Shown: positions 35,204 to 44,386, counted from the first letter of the stretch. The stretch is 55,012 bases of DNA from JBBIRM01 sp964517975 (GCA_964517975.1 CAZFDM010000190.1:1-55012), one strand, 5' to 3'. Made by a program: numbers and translations. The notes: a model not told the origin generated them from the letters alone.

Positions 35204-35284
35204 TCGTGTACCACGAGGGGGGATTGTTTTTAAAAAGTTTCATCACCTTTTTTATGGTCTACGCTCACGGTAGGAGTTTTTGAA

Positions 35285-37507
35285 ATGTCAAAAGGGTTAA
35301 TTGTGGTTGAATCTCCAGCAAAGGTTAGGACGCTTCAGAAATTTTTAGGAGGGGATTATATCATCAAAGCATCCGTGGGCCATATCAAAGACCTCCCAGA
35401 AGATGAATTGGGAGTCGATATCCAAAGAGATTTCCAACCTCGTTATGTGATTCTTCCAGGAAAGGCAAAAGTCATCCGGGAACTAAAAAAGGCAAGCAAA
35501 GAAGTGAAGAAAGTTTACCTTGGACCTGATCCCGATAGGGAAGGAGAGGCCATTGCCTGGCACATTGCCGAAGAGATAGGAGACGGGAATAAAGATATTT
35601 ATCGTGTTCTCTTCAATGAGATTACCCAAAAGGCTGTCCTTGAGGCACTGAAACATCCTGGTTCACTCCAACCCTCGAAATATGAAGCCCAACAGGCCAG
35701 GCGGATTTTAGACCGTTTGGTTGGATATCAGATCAGTCCCCTCCTCTGGGATAAGGTACGGAGAGGCCTGAGCGCAGGTCGTGTCCAGTCTGTTGCGGTT
35801 CGCATCATCTGTGAAAGAGAACGAGAAATTCAGAACTTTGTTCCCAAAGAGTATTGGTCTATTACCGCTACGTTGAGAGGGAAGACTTCCCCCACTCCCT
35901 TTGAGGCCAAATTGGTCAAATGGAGAGGGAGAAAGGTCAACTTGACCAATGAGCAAGAGGCAACCGCCTTAAAGGCAATCCTGGAGAAGGCTCCTTATAC
36001 TGTTTTAAAAATCCATCAGCAAGAGAAGAAGCGACACCCCCTTCCACCCTTTATCACCAGTCGTCTTCAGCAGGAGGCCTATCGAAAACTATCCTTCACC
36101 GCCAATAAGACAATGAGAATTGCTCAACAGTTATACGAAGGGGTGGACCTTGGTGAAATGGGGACCGTGGGTCTGATCACCTATATGAGGACGGATTCCT
36201 TTAGGGTCTCCTCTGAAGCAATTCATGGAGTTCGAAACTGGATTAAGGAACGCTTTGGAGAGCCCTACCTTCCCTCTAAGCCCAATCTCTATAAGAGCCG
36301 TAAGACCGCCCAAGAAGCCCATGAAGCAATTCGTCCTACTTCCATGGATTTTGAACCTGAAAAGCTAAAAGACCGATTGGATAAAGATCAGTGGGCCCTT
36401 TACAAATTGATTTGGGATCGATTTGTTGCCTCCCAAATGGCCCCTGCGGTCTTTCAGCAGACCACTGTAGAGATCCAGGCAGATGAAGCCATTTTTAGCG
36501 CCGTCGGAACTGTTCCCTTATTTCAAGGATTTATGGCCCTCTATATCGAAGCAGAAGAGAACCATGAAGAAGGGGATGAGGAGAAACGATTACCTCTTCT
36601 CTTAGAAGGGGAGGTTTTGGACCTGATGGGGTTGATTTCCAAACAACATTTCACCCAACCGCCTAATCGTTTTTCTGAAGCCACTCTGATTAAAGAATTG
36701 GAGGAGAGGGGGATTGGAAGACCTTCCACCTACGCCACCATTTTAGCTACGATTAAAGAGAGAGGGTATGTGGGTGTGGAAAAGGGGAAGTTTTTCCCTA
36801 CGGAGTTGGGATGTTTGGTCAATGACCTTCTGGTCGTTAATTTCCCTGACATTTTTGATGTCGAGTTTACTGCCCAGATGGAGGAGAATTTAGATAAGAT
36901 CGAAGAAGGAGAGAAGGGTTGGGTTGAGACGTTAAGAGAATTTTATCTTCCATTCCAAAAAGATTTGGAGATGGCCAAAGTTTCGATGAGGGATTTAAAA
37001 AAGGAAAAGATCCCTACCGAGATTCCTTGTGAAAAGTGTGGAGCAACGATGGTCAAGCGTTGGGGTAAACGAGGGTTTTTCTTGGCCTGCTCTAACTATC
37101 CAAAGTGTCGTTATACACGAGAAGTCGTGGAAAATGAAAAGGATAAACCGGAAGTCCCCATCCGTTGTGAAAAGTGTGGAAGCCCAATGGTTATCCGAAA
37201 TGGGAAGTTTGGTAGATTTTTGGCCTGTTCTAATTACCCTTCTTGTAGGTATACCCAATCTCTGGAGACAGGGGTCCAATGTCCCCAGCCAGGATGCGAC
37301 GGAGTGATTGTTGAACGAATGACCCGTAAAGGGAAGACCTTCTATAGTTGTTCAAATTATCCGAAGTGCACTTTTGCCTTATGGGATAGACCTATCCCCG
37401 AGAAATGCCCTATGTGTGGCTCCCCCTATTTGATTGAGAAGGAAGGAAAGGGAGGGGTGGTCAGGCGCTGTCCCCAAAAAGAATGTGGCTATCGTTCTCA
37501 AGAATGA
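35285..37507 (+). CDS. topA: DNA topoisomerase I (type IA) with four zinc ribbons
   Basis: This 740-residue protein has a TOPRIM domain at the N-terminus (LIVVESPAKVRTL and DPDREGEAIAWH). The catalytic Tyr300 lies in GLITYMRTDSFR. The C-terminus holds three canonical Cys4 zinc ribbons (CEKCGATMV, CEKCGSPMV and CPQPGCDGV, each closed by CSNYP-C) and a fourth, degenerate one (CPMCGSPYL with CPQKECGY). It relaxes negative supercoils. Confidence 0.97.
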   Translation: MSKGLIVVESPAKVRTLQKFLGGDYIIKASVGHIKDLPEDELGVDIQRDFQPRYVILPGKAKVIRELKKASKEVKKVYLGPDPDREGEAIAWHIAEEIGDGNKDIYRVLFNEITQKAVLEALKHPGSLQPSKYEAQQARRILDRLVGYQISPLLWDKVRRGLSAGRVQSVAVRIICEREREIQNFVPKEYWSITATLRGKTSPTPFEAKLVKWRGRKVNLTNEQEATALKAILEKAPYTVLKIHQQEKKRHPLPPFITSRLQQEAYRKLSFTANKTMRIAQQLYEGVDLGEMGTVGLITYMRTDSFRVSSEAIHGVRNWIKERFGEPYLPSKPNLYKSRKTAQEAHEAIRPTSMDFEPEKLKDRLDKDQWALYKLIWDRFVASQMAPAVFQQTTVEIQADEAIFSAVGTVPLFQGFMALYIEAEENHEEGDEEKRLPLLLEGEVLDLMGLISKQHFTQPPNRFSEATLIKELEERGIGRPSTYATILATIKERGYVGVEKGKFFPTELGCLVNDLLVVNFPDIFDVEFTAQMEENLDKIEEGEKGWVETLREFYLPFQKDLEMAKVSMRDLKKEKIPTEIPCEKCGATMVKRWGKRGFFLACSNYPKCRYTREVVENEKDKPEVPIRCEKCGSPMVIRNGKFGRFLACSNYPSCRYTQSLETGVQCPQPGCDGVIVERMTRKGKTFYSCSNYPKCTFALWDRPIPEKCPMCGSPYLIEKEGKGGVVRRCPQKECGYRSQE

Positions 37508-37630
37508 CGGAGTTTGGGCATTTCACCTACCTTCAATCCTCTTTGGTGTGCTCCATTTCGAATCCATCCATGGTCACTCGATCTGAATTTTTTTTGCAAA
37601 TTACGTAAGGAAGGAATAAAATAGCGATTT

Positions 37631-38938
37631 ATGGAACCGATTGTGATCATCGGGGGTGGATTAGCCGGATGCGAAGCCGCATGGCAGATTGCAAAGAGAG
37701 GAGGAAGGGTTCTCCTCTATGAGATGAAACCCAAGGTCTATTCCCCGGCTCATCATTCTCCTCTCCTTGCAGAAATCGTCTGTAGTAATTCATTTAAATC
37801 AGAATCCATTGAAAATGCCCCTGGGGTGCTTAAAAAAGAGATGGAACAGTTAGATTCCATCATCTTAAAAACGGCTAAGGAGGTGAGGGTTCCAGCAGGA
37901 GATTCTTTAGCGGTTGATCGAGAAGCCTTTTCAAAGAAGATCACCCAAACCATAGAGGAGTTGGAAAACGTGGAGGTGATTCGAGAGGAGGTCACTTGCC
38001 TTCCTCAAGATCGGATTGTCATTGTGGCCACCGGACCCCTTACCTCCGAAGCATTGAGCGATGAGATTCGGAAAATCACAGGAAGCGAACATCTCTTTTT
38101 TTACGATGCGATCTCTCCTATCATCACCGCCGAATCCATCAATTTCAAGAAGGTCTTTAAGGCCTCCCGATATGGAAAAGGGGGTCATGATTATGTCAAT
38201 TGTCCAATGACTGAGGAAGAGTATGAGCAATGGGTGGAGGCCTTAATTCAAGCCGAGAGGGTTTCGCTCCGTCCCTTTGAGAAGAGGTATCTTTTTGAGG
38301 GATGTCTCCCCCTTGAGGAGATGGCTGAACGAGGGAAGAAAACCCTGGCCCACGGTCCGCTTAAGCCCGTTGGGATCATTGATCCAAGAACAGGGAGAAA
38401 GCCATTTGCAGTCCTCCAGTTAAGGCAGGAAGACCAATTTGAGACCCTCTATAATCTGGTCGGTTGCCAGACTCGACTGAAACCGGAGGAACAGAAGAGA
38501 ATTTTTCGGATGGTACCAGGTTTAGAAAAGGCAGAGTTTGTTCGGCTGGGCTCTGTGCATCGAAATACATTTATTAATTCTCCGACCCTCCTGAAGGAAT
38601 CTCTTCAATTCAAAAAGAGTCCTCACCTCTTTTTTGCTGGACAGATTACAGGGGTGGAAGGGTATATGGAATCATCCGCTATAGGACTTCTTTCAGGAAT
38701 CAATGCCTATCGATATGCAAGGGGAATGTTACCAGTCGTTCCACCTCCCACTACAGCCATTGGTGCGCTGGCCCATTACATCACTCATTCTAAATCCATA
38801 CCTTTCCAGCCGATGAATATCAATTTTGGTTTATTCCCACCTTTGGAGGGAAGGGTGAGGGGAAGAGTCAGACGACAACTTTTAGCGAAGCGGGCGTTAA
38901 AAGAGATGGAGCAATGGAAGAAAGAGTGGAGGATTTAA
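37631..38938 (+). CDS. trmFO: FADH2-dependent tRNA (uracil-54-C5) methyltransferase TrmFO
   Basis: This 435-residue flavoprotein has the N-terminal FAD motif IIGGGLAGCEAAWQIA and TrmFO signatures AEIVCSNSFKSE, YDAISPII, YVNCPMTEEEY, and GQITGVEGYMES near the end. It makes ribothymidine-54 using methylenetetrahydrofolate. The gene next to topA is a common arrangement. It is used by bacteria lacking TrmA. Confidence 0.96.
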   Translation: MEPIVIIGGGLAGCEAAWQIAKRGGRVLLYEMKPKVYSPAHHSPLLAEIVCSNSFKSESIENAPGVLKKEMEQLDSIILKTAKEVRVPAGDSLAVDREAFSKKITQTIEELENVEVIREEVTCLPQDRIVIVATGPLTSEALSDEIRKITGSEHLFFYDAISPIITAESINFKKVFKASRYGKGGHDYVNCPMTEEEYEQWVEALIQAERVSLRPFEKRYLFEGCLPLEEMAERGKKTLAHGPLKPVGIIDPRTGRKPFAVLQLRQEDQFETLYNLVGCQTRLKPEEQKRIFRMVPGLEKAEFVRLGSVHRNTFINSPTLLKESLQFKKSPHLFFAGQITGVEGYMESSAIGLLSGINAYRYARGMLPVVPPPTTAIGALAHYITHSKSIPFQPMNINFGLFPPLEGRVRGRVRRQLLAKRALKEMEQWKKEWRI

Positions 38939-39000
38939 CCTATTTTTTACAAAGAGAATCTTATCCCCTATGAGAAGAGTTTAAAGGAGAAAGCGGAAGG

Positions 39001-39315
39001 ATGATGGAAGAGAGACATTGTTTTCGGTGTGGGAAAAGGCTTCAACCTGGAGGACTGAACTATGTCGTGAATATCAGAGTCTTTGCCGACTTTGACGGAA
39101 TTCTTCTGGAGCCAGAAGAGGGAGTTGACCAACAGTTAAGACACCTTTTTAGGCAGGTGGAGGAGATGGACCCCGAGGAATTGGAGAAGGAGGTCTACGA
39201 GGAATTCAATCTCCTCCTCTGCAAAAGTTGCCGAGACCGATTTGTCGACGAGACCCAACATCCCTGGGAAGGTCCCTTTAGGATTAAGGGAGGTTCTGAA
39301 ACAACCCTCCATTAA
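39001..39315 (+). CDS. Uncharacterised small zinc-ribbon-like protein
   Basis: This 104-residue protein has CFRCGK at the N-terminus and CKSCRD near residue 75, a probable split CX2C zinc site. Between them lies an acidic, helical, Glu-rich segment. The start has AAAGGAG upstream. It is not recognised as a named family and sits between trmFO and the STAS-like regulator. It may be a regulatory or RNA-associated adaptor, but nothing in the sequence proves this. Confidence 0.65.
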   Translation: MMEERHCFRCGKRLQPGGLNYVVNIRVFADFDGILLEPEEGVDQQLRHLFRQVEEMDPEELEKEVYEEFNLLLCKSCRDRFVDETQHPWEGPFRIKGGSETTLH

Positions 39316-39402
39316 CTCTTTTTTAGGAACATCCACCCTTTTGTCATTGGTGGATCATCTTCCTTTAACTCTAAACAAAAATATTTGAAATTTCACAGAG
39401 TT

Positions 39403-39472
39403 GTCATCCTGAACTCGTTTCAGGATCTCACCTTTTGGACAAAACAAGATGCTGAACCAAGTTCAGCATGAC
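39403..39472. repeat. Inverted pair of small hairpin repeats
   Basis: Two about 28-base units face each other. One begins GTCATCCTGAACTCG (39403-39430). The other, read on the minus strand (39472-39445), begins GTCATGCTGAACTTG. Each contains its own hairpin: ATCCTGAA with TTCAGGAT, and ATGCTGAAC with GTTCAGCAT. This looks like a REP/MITE-type intergenic repeat. The 344-bp gap holds no gene; a minus-strand frame there is spurious. Confidence 0.65.
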
Positions 39473-39601
39473 ACCACTTGTTCTCACGTGTTAGAGATAA
39501 ATTCTCAGACTTCAATGTGTAAGAATCTAACATTGCGCTCGAATCAAGAAACTCTCCTCTTTCAAAGCAGTGGGGCATTCCCCCTGAAAACCTTAAAGGG
39601 C

Positions 39602-39630
39602 TTGACAAATCTCTGAAAATTTGATTTAAA
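39602..39630 (+). promoter_or_regulatory. Promoter of the STAS/winged-helix gene
   Basis: TTGACA at 39602-39607 and TTTAAA at 39625-39630 are separated by 17 bp. The start codon lies 30 bp downstream, and the perfect palindrome described next begins at the last bases of the -10. Confidence 0.6.
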
Positions 39631-39650
39631 TTAATTCAACTGAATTAATT
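39629..39650 (+). promoter_or_regulatory. Perfect 10-bp palindromic operator candidate
   Basis: AATTAATTCA and TGAATTAATT flank a 2-base centre. It covers the predicted transcription start and ends 9 bp before the ATG, where a ribosome site would otherwise sit. The location predicts binding of a dimeric regulator, most simply the product of the gene itself. Confidence 0.6.
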
Positions 39651-39659
39651 GAAGAAAAA

Positions 39660-40250
39660 ATGAACATCCATACTCTCTCGCTTAAAAAGTTAACCAATGG
39701 ACTTCTTAAAAATGGATCCAAAGAGATGACCGGACGTATCCGGGGAATTCGGATCAGGGAAGCCATTGAAAAGTTTCTTGGAGAGAAGGAAGAAGGTCAG
39801 AAAGTTATTCTCGATTTTTCAGGAATAGGGCCCATTGATTTTTCTTGGGCTGATGAAGTCATTGCCAAAATCATATCGCGATTGTGGAGTGGCGAATATG
39901 GAGAAAAGTTTATTCTTTTAAGGGGATTAAACCCCTCTCAGGCAGAAAACATCTCTGTTGCCTTAGAAAGGAAGAGATTGGCTGTCCTGACCACTGGCCC
40001 TGGAGGTTGGCGAGTCATCGGATCTCTCAACAACTATTTGGTCCGAACCCTAAACCAGGTGATGAAAAAGAGGCAATTAACCCTAAGGGAACTCTCAGAT
40101 GAGGAAGGGATAGGGATGAACACGAGCGGGACGAGGCTCCTTAACCTCTATAAGAAGCGGCTGGTTGTGAGAGTTGAGAAAACTACCAAGAGAGGAAAGG
40201 AAATTTCCCATCGGACAAGGCCTTATGTCTACCAGTCCCTCCTCTCATAG
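39660..40250 (+). CDS. STAS-like (DUF4325-type) plus winged-helix regulator
   Basis: This 196-residue protein has a STAS-like alpha/beta domain at about residues 15-110 (KVILDFSGIGPIDFSWADE, EKFILLRGLNP). The C-terminal winged helix at about 125-190 has LTLRELSDEEGIGMNTSGTR as helix-turn-helix and a basic wing (KTTKRGKEISHR). STAS domains sense or relay protein-protein signals, and the fusion to a DNA-binding domain suggests a transcription factor. A perfect palindrome lies directly upstream. It is not recognised as a characterised regulator. galT-like follows by 9 bp. Confidence 0.75.
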   Translation: MNIHTLSLKKLTNGLLKNGSKEMTGRIRGIRIREAIEKFLGEKEEGQKVILDFSGIGPIDFSWADEVIAKIISRLWSGEYGEKFILLRGLNPSQAENISVALERKRLAVLTTGPGGWRVIGSLNNYLVRTLNQVMKKRQLTLRELSDEEGIGMNTSGTRLLNLYKKRLVVRVEKTTKRGKEISHRTRPYVYQSLLS

Positions 40251-40259
40251 GAGAAATCG

Positions 40260-41246
40260 ATGTCAGAATTGAGAAGGGAACCCGTAACGAGAATGTGGGT
40301 AGTGACCACAACCGATCATCCCAAAGGACCATCGGATTATCTTCCTTTTAAACCACCCTACCGATTCCAAGAACCAGAGGGAGAATGTCCATTCTGTCCG
40401 GGTCATGAGGCAATGACTCCTCAGGAGACCTTTTCCATGAGAACAGAGAAGGGTGAATGGTTGGTTCGGGTTGTCCCCAATAAATTTCCTTTCTTCCATA
40501 TCGAAGGAGATTTTGATCGAAGACCTGAGGGGATGTACGACGTGATGGAGGCCATTGGTGCCCATGAGATTGTGGTGGAGAGCCCGGTCCATCAACAGAG
40601 CCTGGCCACGATGACCCCCCCCGAGATTGAGAGGATTCTCCTTGCTTATCGAGAGAGGTTTATCGACCTCAAGAAGGATCGGCGATTTGAACAGTTTCTT
40701 ATTCTAAAGAATTATCCAGGGATATTCAACCGTCATCCTCACTCCCATGTGGTGGCCATGCCGGTCATTCCTCGAAGAATTGATGAGGAGATCTGGGGAG
40801 TATTGGATTACTACCAAAGGCGAGAGAGGTGTATTTTCTGTGATATGATCAAAGAGGAGATCTCCGCCAAAAAGAGGATCGTCTTGGAGAGCGTCCATTT
40901 CTTGGTTTATTCACCCTTTGCCTCCCGATATCCTTTCGAAGTCTGGGTCATTCCCAAAAATCACTCCCCTGACTTTGATCAAATCACAGAGGAGGAAAGA
41001 GGAGATCTCTCCATTGCCCTCCACTCCCTTTTTGTTCGGTTTTATAAACTCCTATCCGATCCACCTTATAGTTTGACGTTCCACACCTCTCCCGTCCAAA
41101 GCAGATTCCATCGAAACGAATATCATTGGCATATTGAAACCCGACTAAGGATTGGATTGAGGGAAGGGTTTGAGTGGGGAACAGGTTTTTTTGTCAATCC
41201 CACTCCGCCTGAGTATGCGGCTGAATTATTAAGAGAAGTAGGATAA
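40260..41246 (+). CDS. Galactose-1-phosphate uridylyltransferase-like HIT protein
   Basis: This 328-residue protein resembles GalT, with the Zn motif CPFCPGHE near residue 40 and a second CIFC near residue 197. The catalytic region reads RHPHSHVV (His159, His161, His163). GalT has HPHGQ with a Gln that shapes nucleotidyl transfer, whereas a third His is typical of HIT hydrolases/phosphorylases. The true substrate may thus be another nucleotide sugar. Co-transcription with the upstream regulator is likely. Confidence 0.82.
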   Translation: MSELRREPVTRMWVVTTTDHPKGPSDYLPFKPPYRFQEPEGECPFCPGHEAMTPQETFSMRTEKGEWLVRVVPNKFPFFHIEGDFDRRPEGMYDVMEAIGAHEIVVESPVHQQSLATMTPPEIERILLAYRERFIDLKKDRRFEQFLILKNYPGIFNRHPHSHVVAMPVIPRRIDEEIWGVLDYYQRRERCIFCDMIKEEISAKKRIVLESVHFLVYSPFASRYPFEVWVIPKNHSPDFDQITEEERGDLSIALHSLFVRFYKLLSDPPYSLTFHTSPVQSRFHRNEYHWHIETRLRIGLREGFEWGTGFFVNPTPPEYAAELLREVG

Positions 41247-41264
41247 AAAAGCAAAGGCCTGAGG

Positions 41265-42572
41265 ATGAAGTATTTTGAATCGAAAAGATTGGATCGTCTG
41301 AGATGGTCTCCCCATAAAGCACGAAGGAGAAAGAGGAGGTGGCTCCTGTTTTCTGGCGTTCTCCTTGCAGGGCTCTTCCTGACCGCTTATTTTTTCTTGA
41401 TTCCTTCTAAACCCACAATTCCTCCCTCGCAAGGGACTGAACCGGTCGTATCCAAACCAGAGGAGGTAAAGCCTCAGACTATCGAAGGAGATATCAAACA
41501 AAAGAAGACTCTCTTTCAATCGTTGGTCGAAAAGGAGATCCCCCTTCACTGGATTGAACTGGTCATTTCAAAATTAAAACCCTACATCAATTTCAAAAAG
41601 ATAAAGGGAGGGGCTTACCGTCTCATCACTGACGGGAAAGGAGAGATGGTTAAATTTATCTATGAGGCGGGTCCCACGGAGGTTTATGAGATTGAGAAAG
41701 GGGAACATGGCTATTTTGTTCAAAAAAAGAGAATCCCTTTAGAGACCTACCTGGTAAAGGTATCGGGAGAGATTAAATTGTCGCTGTTTGAGGCCATGGA
41801 ATCTTTGGGTGAAGAGGATGGGTTGACCCTTGCCTTTGCTGAAATTTTGGCCTGGGAAATCGATTTTTACAAAGACGTGAGGGAAGGGGATCGGTTTAAG
41901 GTGGTCGTTGAGAAGGTTTACAAAGGAGACCAGTTTATTCAGTATGGAACGATCCATGCTGTTGAATATCAACGGAGAGATCGAGTGATTCGTGGAATAT
42001 ATTATAAAGGGCATTACTACAATGAAAAAGGGATTTCACTTCGGAAGCCTTTTTTAAAGGCTCCACTTAGGTTTATGAGGATCAGTTCAAGATTCACCCA
42101 GGCAAGAAGACATCCCATTCTTGGCGGGGTCTTTCCCCACCATGGGGTAGATTATGCTGCACCCATAGGGACCCCTGTGTGGGCGGTGGGAGATGGGACC
42201 GTGGTTCAATGTGGATGGAACGGAGGGTTTGGAAAACAGGTCGTCATCCGACACCGAAATGGATATATGACATTTTATGGCCATCTTTCTAATTTTGCTC
42301 AAGGAATTAAAAAAGGGGTTTCGGTCAAACAGAAACAGGTCATCGGCTATGTGGGTTCAACCGGGCTTTCTACAGGACCCCATTTAGACTATCGGTTGGC
42401 CAAAGATGGGAGGTTTAGAAATCCTTTAAGAGAGACCTTTTCGTCAGGAATGCCTATGGAGAAGAAAGAGATAGGTCCGTTTCAAGAGAAAAGGGATAAA
42501 ATGCTCACTTGGCTCCAAGGGGATCCTCTTTACAAAAAGAGGATAGAAGAAAGGATCGATTTGGAAAGATGA
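41265..42572 (+). CDS. M23-family (LytM) peptidoglycan peptidase, membrane-anchored
   Basis: A basic N-terminus followed by one membrane helix (LLFSGVLLAGLFLTAYFFL) anchors the protein outside the cytoplasm. The C-terminal M23 domain shows His292/Asp296 (HHGVDYAAPIGTPV) and TFYGHL. The last metal motif is GPHLDY (His373, Asp375) instead of the usual HxH. Asp could still bind zinc, or the domain may be a LytM activator rather than an enzyme. It overlaps the receiver gene by 4 bp. Confidence 0.88.
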   Translation: MKYFESKRLDRLRWSPHKARRRKRRWLLFSGVLLAGLFLTAYFFLIPSKPTIPPSQGTEPVVSKPEEVKPQTIEGDIKQKKTLFQSLVEKEIPLHWIELVISKLKPYINFKKIKGGAYRLITDGKGEMVKFIYEAGPTEVYEIEKGEHGYFVQKKRIPLETYLVKVSGEIKLSLFEAMESLGEEDGLTLAFAEILAWEIDFYKDVREGDRFKVVVEKVYKGDQFIQYGTIHAVEYQRRDRVIRGIYYKGHYYNEKGISLRKPFLKAPLRFMRISSRFTQARRHPILGGVFPHHGVDYAAPIGTPVWAVGDGTVVQCGWNGGFGKQVVIRHRNGYMTFYGHLSNFAQGIKKGVSVKQKQVIGYVGSTGLSTGPHLDYRLAKDGRFRNPLRETFSSGMPMEKKEIGPFQEKRDKMLTWLQGDPLYKKRIEERIDLER

Positions 42573-42970
42573 GTAAGAAAGAAGAGACGATGAAAGAAAA
42601 GAAAAAAATTCTTATTGTGGATGATGAAAGGGATATTGTGAAGGCCTTGATGATTCGACTTCAGTCCAAAGGATATGAGGTAGTCGTGGCTTACGATGGA
42701 GCCCAAGGGATTTTTATGGCCCATAAAGAGAATCCCGATTTGATCCTGCTCGATATCCGAATGCCAGCAGGGGATGGGTTTAGTGTGGCTGAAAAATTGA
42801 AGCAGTCGGACGATACCCGAGCCATCCCCATCATCTTCCTCACCGGAAGTCCAGAAAAAAATGCTGAGGGAAGGGCCATGGAGTTAGGGGCAAGGTTTTA
42901 CATCAAGAAGCCCTATGATCCCGAGGAACTATTGGATGCAATGGAAAGGGCCCTTGAGACAAAGACCTAA
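42569..42970 (+). CDS. Stand-alone response-regulator receiver domain
   Basis: ATG 42569 overlaps the peptidase stop (ATGA); a longer frame upstream lies within the peptidase gene. The 133-residue protein has DDERD, the phosphoacceptor Asp in LLLDIRMP, Thr in FLTGSP and Lys in IKKPYDPEE. There is no output domain. No histidine kinase gene is in this window. It may act as a phosphorelay or allosteric adaptor. Confidence 0.88.
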   Translation: MSKKEETMKEKKKILIVDDERDIVKALMIRLQSKGYEVVVAYDGAQGIFMAHKENPDLILLDIRMPAGDGFSVAEKLKQSDDTRAIPIIFLTGSPEKNAEGRAMELGARFYIKKPYDPEELLDAMERALETKT

Positions 42971-43008
42971 GGGTTGAGGGAAGGTCTCTTTCATTTGAGG
43001 TTCCATAG

Positions 43009-43365
43009 ATGCTCAAAGAGGACTTTGTCATTTTTTCTAATATTCGACGTATCCTGATACGGACCAGCATCGATTATTCGAAACTGGATTTCGGTAGCAT
43101 CAGGGGGGTGGTTTATCTGAGAGGGGTTTTTCAACTTCCCCGACACTTAGCGGGAGAGGATCAAGAGAAGGTTAAAGAGATTTCAGAAAAAACCCTCTTT
43201 TCTCTCGAAAAGAAGTTAAGAAATATTCCGGGGGTTTCCGATGTCCTTTTCCAATTCGAAAATTGGAGGAAGGAAAGGGGACAATGGGTTCCTATAGAAA
43301 AGAAAAGGAAGGCAGAAGAGATGAAGGAAGAAGAAGATGAGGAGAAAACCCGATCAGATTTATAG
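43009..43365 (+). CDS. Uncharacterised BON-like small protein
   Basis: This 118-residue protein has strand-helix-strand patterns (GSIRGVVYLRGVFQL, then EKKLRNIPGVSDVLFQFENW) reminiscent of a BON domain, and a charged Lys/Glu tail. There is no signal peptide. It overlaps the TPR gene by 29 bp. A function is not recognised; family membership is by eye only. Confidence 0.6.
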   Translation: MLKEDFVIFSNIRRILIRTSIDYSKLDFGSIRGVVYLRGVFQLPRHLAGEDQEKVKEISEKTLFSLEKKLRNIPGVSDVLFQFENWRKERGQWVPIEKKRKAEEMKEEEDEEKTRSDL

Positions 43366-44368
43366 AAAGATTTTGGGGGAGATAGAGAAGGCTCTCGAGT
43401 CCCATCCCAATTATGCGGACCTCCACCATCAATTAGGTCTCCTTTTCATTGCTCAAGGAGATCGAAGGAAAGCAGAGAGTCATTTTATAAAGGCCCTTCG
43501 CATCAATCCAAACTATCAGGAGGCAACCTTTAACCTTGGTTGCCTATACCTTGAAATGGGACGAGGGACCGAGGCCGAAAAGATCTTTCTCGCTGAATTG
43601 AAAAAATCTCCAAAGGGAGGGCACCTTCACCATCTTTTAGGAATGGTTTATCTCAAGAGGGGAAGAAAGAGGGAGGCGCTTTCTCAGATGAGAAAGGCGA
43701 TTCAGTGTTGTCCCTATTATGTCGATTTCTATAAAAAGAACGGTTTCTGGAAAGAAGGAAGGCTTGATCCTGGAGTAAAGGCAGAAGAGTTTTTAAAGAG
43801 GTTTCCTCAAAATTACCACTCCGCCCAACTTCACCATTTCGTTGGAATTTACCTTGCCCAAAAAGGCAGACCTACCCAGGCAGTTCAGGAATTGAAAAAG
43901 GCGGCGAAATGGAATCCCGATCAATTCCTATTCCATGCTAATCTTGGAGCAGTTTATTATTTTCAGGGATCGTATTCCAAAGCGATTCAGGAATACCAGA
44001 AGGCCTTAAAGATCAATCCCCTTTACGGTATGGGGTATGCTCATCTCAGTTATCTTTATGGTTTGATCGGGCAAACACGGAAAGCCCTTTGGAATATGAA
44101 AAAGGCGGTTAGCCTCAATCCCAATTATGCAGATCTTCACTACAACCTTTCCCTACTTTATAGTGATCGAAAACAGTATGAAAAGGCCATTTCAGAATTG
44201 AAAAAAGCCCTTCACATCAATCCTCAATACATCTTGGCAAGGGTTAATTTGGGTGTCCTTTATGAGGAACAGAAGAAGTATCCTTTAGCGAAGAAGGAAT
44301 ACAAAAAAGTTCTCCAGATCAACCCTGATGATGAACATGTTCGGAAGCGTCTGGAGAGAATTTCCTGA
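43337..44368 (+). CDS. Tetratricopeptide repeat protein
   Basis: This 343-residue protein has about eight TPR units with the alternating Gly/Ala/Pro pattern (for example HFIKALRINPNYQEATFNLG, IQEYQKALKINPLYG, LHINPQYILARVNLG). The repeats form a protein-binding solenoid. There is no signal peptide or membrane segment. It overlaps the BON-like gene and precedes the GT9 gene by 18 bp, so the three are probably one unit. Confidence 0.88.
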   Translation: MRRKPDQIYRKILGEIEKALESHPNYADLHHQLGLLFIAQGDRRKAESHFIKALRINPNYQEATFNLGCLYLEMGRGTEAEKIFLAELKKSPKGGHLHHLLGMVYLKRGRKREALSQMRKAIQCCPYYVDFYKKNGFWKEGRLDPGVKAEEFLKRFPQNYHSAQLHHFVGIYLAQKGRPTQAVQELKKAAKWNPDQFLFHANLGAVYYFQGSYSKAIQEYQKALKINPLYGMGYAHLSYLYGLIGQTRKALWNMKKAVSLNPNYADLHYNLSLLYSDRKQYEKAISELKKALHINPQYILARVNLGVLYEEQKKYPLAKKEYKKVLQINPDDEHVRKRLERIS

Positions 44369-44386
44369 GGTGAGGGGAAAGGAAAG

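Noticed and set aside
39420..39608. 62-residue minus-strand frame in the gap before the STAS-like gene
   Set aside because: Overlaps the repeat pair and promoter and lacks a ribosome site.
43337..44368. TPR repeats as a DNA repeat or CRISPR-like array
   Set aside because: The periodicity is at protein level only; nucleotide units are too divergent and no spacers exist. No CRISPR array was seen in the window.
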